Assembly (NCBI RefSeq): GCF_004216715.1
Contig: NZ_SGXG01000001.1
Span: 1,674,001 to 1,738,000 of the forward strand
Length of the DNA: 64,000 nucleotides
Direction: 5' to 3'
Origin: Cecembia calidifontis
GTDB lineage: Bacteria > Bacteroidota > Bacteroidia > Cytophagales > Cyclobacteriaceae
The notes under the pieces were generated by a model. The model saw nothing but the letters and a program-made list of their open reading frames with translations. It ran no database searches and was not told the origin of the DNA. The position numbers and the translations under genes are program-made. Shown one piece after another: positions 60,589 to 64,000 of this stretch; the first letter of the stretch is position 1; each line of letters starts with the position of its first letter.

Positions 60589-61350
60589 ATGACAATTGCA
60601 GAACGGCATAAGTATATTTTAAATGAGCTGAACAAAAATGGTTTTGTCAGCGTGGCTGAGCTTAGTAGGGATTTGGATGTTACCATGGTGACTATCCGTA
60701 AGGATCTAAAGATATTGGAAGACAAGGGTCTTCTTTACCGTTCTCATGGTTCCGCAACCCCTGTTTCCCCTTATGTCAATGATAGGTCCGTTAGTGAAAA
60801 GAAATTGGTTCGTGTTGAGGAAAAGACAAAAATTGCATTGTTTGCCAAAGACCTGGTGGATGAGAATGATGCCATCATCATAGGTTCTGGTACAACGGTT
60901 GTGGCATTTGCACAGGCTATTCCAAAAAACAAAAAATTGACTGTATTGACCGCAGCAATGAATGTTACTCTTGCTTTGATAGACGCCCCCGAGGTGGAGA
61001 TTGTCCAATTGGGAGGGGTGGTCAGAAAAAGCAGCAGTTCAGTAGTAGGACACTATGCAGAAGAGATGCTGAAACAGTTTGCCTGCTCAAAATTATTTTT
61101 AAGTGTAGATGGCATCAGTTTGGATTACGGATTGACTACTTCCCATATAATGGAAGCGCATTTGAATGCCCAAATGATCAGGACCGCCCAAAAGACTATT
61201 GTTCTGGCGGATTCCAGTAAATTTGGAAAAAAAGGTTTCGGTAAAATCTGTAACCTGGAGGACATTGATATGATCATCACGGATTCGGGCATTCCTGAAC
61301 TCTACAAGGAAAGGCTGGAAGAGATGGGGATTGAGGTTAGGATAGTTTAA
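60589..61350 (+). CDS. DeoR/GlpR-family transcriptional regulator, probable glycerol regulon repressor
   Basis: 253 aa from ATG 60589, which is preceded by aaaaagg at a suitable distance; a GTG at 60568 is less likely. N-terminal winged helix (ERHKYILNELNKNGFVSVAELSRDLDVTMVTIRKDLKILEDKGLLYRSHGSA) is the DeoR signature, followed by a DeoRC sugar-phosphate sensor domain (IIIGSGTTVVAFAQAIP, VVGHYAEEMLKQF, LADSSKFGKKGF). Ligands of this family are phosphorylated metabolites, and glycerol 3-phosphate is the natural inducer here. Its divergence from glpD and the clustered GAAA-type motifs support control of glpD and glpKF. I do not use the symbol glpR because specificity is inferred from context. 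Confidence 0.88.
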   Translation: MTIAERHKYILNELNKNGFVSVAELSRDLDVTMVTIRKDLKILEDKGLLYRSHGSATPVSPYVNDRSVSEKKLVRVEEKTKIALFAKDLVDENDAIIIGSGTTVVAFAQAIPKNKKLTVLTAAMNVTLALIDAPEVEIVQLGGVVRKSSSSVVGHYAEEMLKQFACSKLFLSVDGISLDYGLTTSHIMEAHLNAQMIRTAQKTIVLADSSKFGKKGFGKICNLEDIDMIITDSGIPELYKERLEEMGIEVRIV

Positions 61351-61444
61351 AGTTATTTTTAAGGGTAAATTTTTTTGCCTTCGATACTCCTAATTTTCGC
61401 TGTTTCCTGCTTTCATGTATGGAATGGATTTTTTTAAATACCTC

Positions 61445-61455
61445 TATTTTCTATT
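61445..61455. repeat. 11-bp direct repeat, left flank of IS1595 element
   Basis: tattttctatt, identical to 62493-62503. It abuts the element on the left with one extra a. Possible target duplication, although 8 bp is usual for the family. Confidence 0.6.
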
Positions 61456-61456
61456 A

Positions 61457-62492
61457 TGATTATCCGCTTGTATACAAGTAGGGGCAAATGCTCGCAATAA
61501 CAAGTCTATCAAAGAGTTTTTTACCAAAGTATCTTCGGTTTAGTTTATAACAGAATTCATTGAGATAGTTTTGAAGCATCTTTTCTGAAACCATATGGTA
61601 CTTCTGTAAATCCCTTTTAAGGTTGCTTATTGCTATATGTGCCCATTTGAGGTTGAACTTGCCCTCTTTTGTGGAAGATAATTCGCTCACGTGAACATCG
61701 ATACAATCTTCTAGGTTAGCATAAGTCGTACTTTCATCAGTTTGGAGCACGGCTTTTTTGTCAATCAGTCCTTTTATCAGTTTTTCGGCTGTTTTTGCCT
61801 TCAAGTTATCTATTTTGACCATCTTGAAATATCTGCAGCTTTTGTCCTTTTCTCCAGTAATTAGGTCTTCAAGAATAGATGATTCAGCCATAACAGCGAC
61901 AGTAGCTTGTTTTTGGCTTCCACGGCCTTTCTTCAGCTTCGTCTTTTCCGAAGATTTTGTTGCCTTGCTTACAAAAGCCTCATCATATTCAACCATATCT
62001 TCTAGTTTATATTGGTTGTCACGTTTACCCATTGCTTCCCGGAGCTTGTGATACAGTCTGAAAACAGTCTCGTATCTGCTATGACCCATCTGCCTCTGTA
62101 GTTCAAGGCAGCTAAATCCCTTCTTGGTTGCGCTTACAAGAGTCATTGCAAGCAACCAAGTCCTCAATGGTAACTTGCTGTTTTCCATAATAGTACCATT
62201 TTTCAGTCCTGTCCTAAATTTACAATGTTTACATTGGAACATATTGAGAGAATTAAGCCAGTAGTGATCCTTGGAATTACAATTCTTGCAAATGACACCT
62301 TCTCTTTCTCTTTGTTCCTTCAAGTAATGGATGCAACTTGCCTCATCAGGATATCTTTCATTGAATTGTAGAATATTCATGGCCTTCTTATTTATTTACA
62401 GCCAATTAAACACTTACAATTCAGCCCTGAAAGTTATTGACACTTATTGTCAAAGTATAAAATTTGCCCACTTGTATGTAGGCGGATATTCA
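61457..62492 (-). mobile_element. IS1595-family insertion sequence, about 1036 bp
   Basis: Imperfect terminal inverted repeats of ~32 bp: left 61457-61489 (tgattatccgc...atacaagt...ggcaaat) and right 62462-62492 (complement begins tgaatatccgc...atacaagt...ggcaaat), differing by a few substitutions and a 2-base gap. One transposase gene fills the space. The stop codon is only 3 bases from the left tip, so the last ~10 residues are encoded by the terminal repeat. Flanked by an 11-bp direct repeat. Confidence 0.88.
61460..62380 (-). CDS. IS1595-family transposase
   Basis: 306 aa, apparently intact. N-terminal zinc ribbon (CKNCNSKDHYWL...FQCKHCKF) then the ISXO2-like transposase core: KLPLRTWLLAMTLVSATKKGFSCLELQRQMGHSRYETVFRLYHKLREAM, EYDEAFV as the first acidic site, LQTDESTTYANL as the second, and the family-specific ISNLKRDLQKYHMVSEKMLQNYLNEFCYKLNRR near the C-terminus. 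Lys/Ser-rich insert after the first acidic residue (ATKSSEKTKLKKGRGSQKQ) is typical. It catalyses transposition of this element. The protein ends within the left inverted repeat. Confidence 0.92.
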   Translation of the reverse strand: MNILQFNERYPDEASCIHYLKEQREREGVICKNCNSKDHYWLNSLNMFQCKHCKFRTGLKNGTIMENSKLPLRTWLLAMTLVSATKKGFSCLELQRQMGHSRYETVFRLYHKLREAMGKRDNQYKLEDMVEYDEAFVSKATKSSEKTKLKKGRGSQKQATVAVMAESSILEDLITGEKDKSCRYFKMVKIDNLKAKTAEKLIKGLIDKKAVLQTDESTTYANLEDCIDVHVSELSSTKEGKFNLKWAHIAISNLKRDLQKYHMVSEKMLQNYLNEFCYKLNRRYFGKKLFDRLVIASICPYLYTSG

Positions 62493-62503
62493 TATTTTCT
62501 ATT
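62493..62503. repeat. 11-bp direct repeat, right flank of IS1595 element
   Basis: tattttctatt, identical to 61445-61455 and starting at the base following the right inverted-repeat tip. Confidence 0.6.
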
Positions 62504-62534
62504 CATTAAATCATAAATCGTGGTTTAAAGCTCC

Positions 62535-62548
62535 CGAAATCGATTTCG
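62535..62548. promoter_or_regulatory. 14-bp perfect palindrome upstream of the second susC, candidate operator
   Basis: CGAAATCGATTTCG is fully self-complementary and has the central CG flanked by A/T half-sites seen in LacI-family operators. It lies ~190 bases upstream of the SusC start and downstream of the IS1595 element. No regulator gene for it is visible in the window. Confidence 0.4.
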
Positions 62549-62738
62549 TAAATTCATGTTGCTGATGGGTAAATGCGCCTACTATTACCCTTAAATTTAA
62601 TGCAGTTACAGAATTTATTGGAAGTTAAAACAAGGAAATCAGAAACAGGTAATCATCAGTTTTTCTTTTCTGGTTTAGCTTTCATTAGGTTCTGAAATAC
62701 TACAACAACCAATCTATCTACAACAAAACCCATTAACC

Positions 62739-64000
62739 ATGAGAAAAATGATCTACAAGAAATTGGGTCTTTTTGTTCTTTTCCTGACACTTGCTATGCA
62801 GGCCAATGGGCAGGGAAGGATCATAAGAGGTACCGTTACAGATGACAAAGGGGAGCCCATCCCCGGCACCACTGTGGCAGTAAAAGGAACCTCCATCGGA
62901 ACTGTAGCCGATATGGATGGTAATTATTCTATCAATGCACCGGATGCAGGGGTGCTGGTTTTTTCCTTCATTGGTTTTCAGACCAGGGAAATTACCATTG
63001 GCAATCAAACTACCATTAACGTTCAGCTGGCCCAACAAGTTTCCGATTTAGGTGAAGTAGTGGTGGTGGGCTATGGTGTACAAAGAAAGTCTGACCTTAC
63101 AGGTTCTGTTTCATCTGTCGGAGAACGTGAAATCAAACAGGTGGCAGTAGCATCATTAGACCAAGCCTTACAGGGTAGGGCTGCTGGTGTTCAGGTAACA
63201 CAGGCTTCAGCAGCTCCAGGTGGTGGAGTTTCGATCAGGATCCGTGGAGGCAACTCCATCAATGCCTCAAATGAACCTTTGTATGTCATTGACGGTATTC
63301 CTTTTTTCCCTAACAATGCAACTGTGGCGCCAGGAACATCCGGTGGAGGCCAGCCTCAAAATGCCTTGGCCAATATCAACCCGGGAGATATTGAATCCAT
63401 GGAAATTTTGAAAGATGCTTCCGCAACAGCTATTTATGGTTCAAGGGGTGCAAATGGTGTAGTAATTATTACTACCAAGCGGGGCAAGGCAGGTGCCACG
63501 AATGTAGATTTTGAAAGTTACTATGGGGTACAGCAAGTATCGAGAACCATCCCATTATTGAATGCAGAAGAGTTTGCCATTATAGCAAATGAAGCAAGGG
63601 TGGGAAGAGGTCAATCCCCCATTTTTTCAGCAGAGCAAATTGCAAGTTTCAGAAATAACAGTACGGATTGGCAAAGTGAAGTTTTCCGGGATGCTCCCAT
63701 TCAAAATCATCAGGTTACTGTTTCCGGAGGGGATGCCAAAACCAGATTTGCCATTTCAGGAAACTACTTCAATCAGGAAGGGGTGATACTCAATTCAGGA
63801 TTTTCAAGAGGATCGGTAAGGGTTAATTTGGATAAAACCATTAACAATAAAGTTACTGTAGGTAACTCCCTCACCATTTCCAGAGCTACCAATAACCAAC
63901 AGGTGACCGATATAACCAGAGGTGGTGTGGTCAATGCAGCATTGGTGTTTTCCCCAACCCTTCCTGTCTTTGATGCAGATGGAAATTTCACTTTTGACAA
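62739..64000 (+). CDS. SusC/RagA family TonB-linked outer membrane protein (3' partial)
   Basis: The gene runs off the right edge; 420 codons are visible from ATG 62739. Signal peptide (LGLFVLFLTLAMQANGQ), CarboxypepD_reg-like domain (IIRGTVTDDKGEPIPGTTVAVKGTSIGTVADMDGNYSI), the SusC signature LGEVVVVGYGVQRKSDLTGSVSSV, and plug motifs LQGRAAGVQVTQ, IRIRGGNSINASNEPLYVIDGIPFF, INPGDIESMEILKDASATAIYGSRGANGVVIITTKRGK are clear. It is distinct from the SusC at 38694, so it imports a different ligand; a susD gene is expected just beyond the window. The upstream palindrome may be its operator. Confidence 0.93.
   Translation, partial: MRKMIYKKLGLFVLFLTLAMQANGQGRIIRGTVTDDKGEPIPGTTVAVKGTSIGTVADMDGNYSINAPDAGVLVFSFIGFQTREITIGNQTTINVQLAQQVSDLGEVVVVGYGVQRKSDLTGSVSSVGEREIKQVAVASLDQALQGRAAGVQVTQASAAPGGGVSIRIRGGNSINASNEPLYVIDGIPFFPNNATVAPGTSGGGQPQNALANINPGDIESMEILKDASATAIYGSRGANGVVIITTKRGKAGATNVDFESYYGVQQVSRTIPLLNAEEFAIIANEARVGRGQSPIFSAEQIASFRNNSTDWQSEVFRDAPIQNHQVTVSGGDAKTRFAISGNYFNQEGVILNSGFSRGSVRVNLDKTINNKVTVGNSLTISRATNNQQVTDITRGGVVNAALVFSPTLPVFDADGNFTFD

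Overview
The window reads as a chromosomal segment of a Bacteroidota bacterium, most likely Cytophagales, family Cyclobacteriaceae (Algoriphagus/Aquiflexum/Echinicola type). The evidence is two SusC/RagA genes and one SusD/RagB gene, contiguous gldA-gldF-gldG, the bacillithiol gene bshA, a carotenoid desaturase, many lipoproteins with Bacteroidota-style N-termini, weak Shine-Dalgarno sequences, and several TAnnTTTG-type -7 boxes. No rRNA, tRNA, CRISPR array or phage module was found.

Layout. 1-7.4 kb: 3' end of a GH3/serine-hydrolase fusion, bshA, a fatty-acid-hydroxylase-type membrane protein, a small lipoprotein, then a rightward run (atypical SDR, classical SDR, VanX-like dipeptidase, ThuA protein, alpha/beta hydrolase). 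8.06-10.15 kb: an IS1634-family element with perfect 13-bp inverted repeats, flanked by an exceptionally long 221-bp direct repeat. 10.1-14.3 kb: amidohydrolase plus small exported protein, an RsmI-like methylase, and an MltF-like lytic transglycosylase. 14.4-20.8 kb: a leftward operon of alpha/beta hydrolase, RND adaptor, RND pump and TolC. 21-27.9 kb: VOC protein, patatin plus overlapping methyltransferase, carotenoid desaturase, an unknown lipoprotein, glycyl-tRNA synthetase and pdxJ. 27.9-31.9 kb: yqeY-cvpA-pabA/trpG, a sialidase-like protein and dnaN. 32-38.2 kb: gldA-gldF-gldG and a DUF5686-type outer-membrane protein.

38.7-55.6 kb is the most distinctive part: susC-susD, then three very large FG-GAP/VCBS plus ASPIC/UnbV surface lipoproteins (1121, 1110 and 1087 aa), an unrecognised 214-aa lipoprotein between the first two, and a lipoprotein with the full vanadium-dependent haloperoxidase / PAP2 motif set. 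Overlapping stops and starts tie the lipoprotein and the second and third propeller genes together. I infer a cell-surface uptake and processing locus with an unknown substrate.

55.7-61.4 kb: rsmG and a glycerol regulon (glpK-glpF, glpD, and a divergent DeoR-type regulator) with an array of GAAATA elements spaced exactly 11 bp apart upstream of glpK. 61.4-62.5 kb: a complete IS1595-family element. From 62.74 kb a second SusC gene runs off the right edge, preceded by a 14-bp perfect palindrome that looks like an operator.
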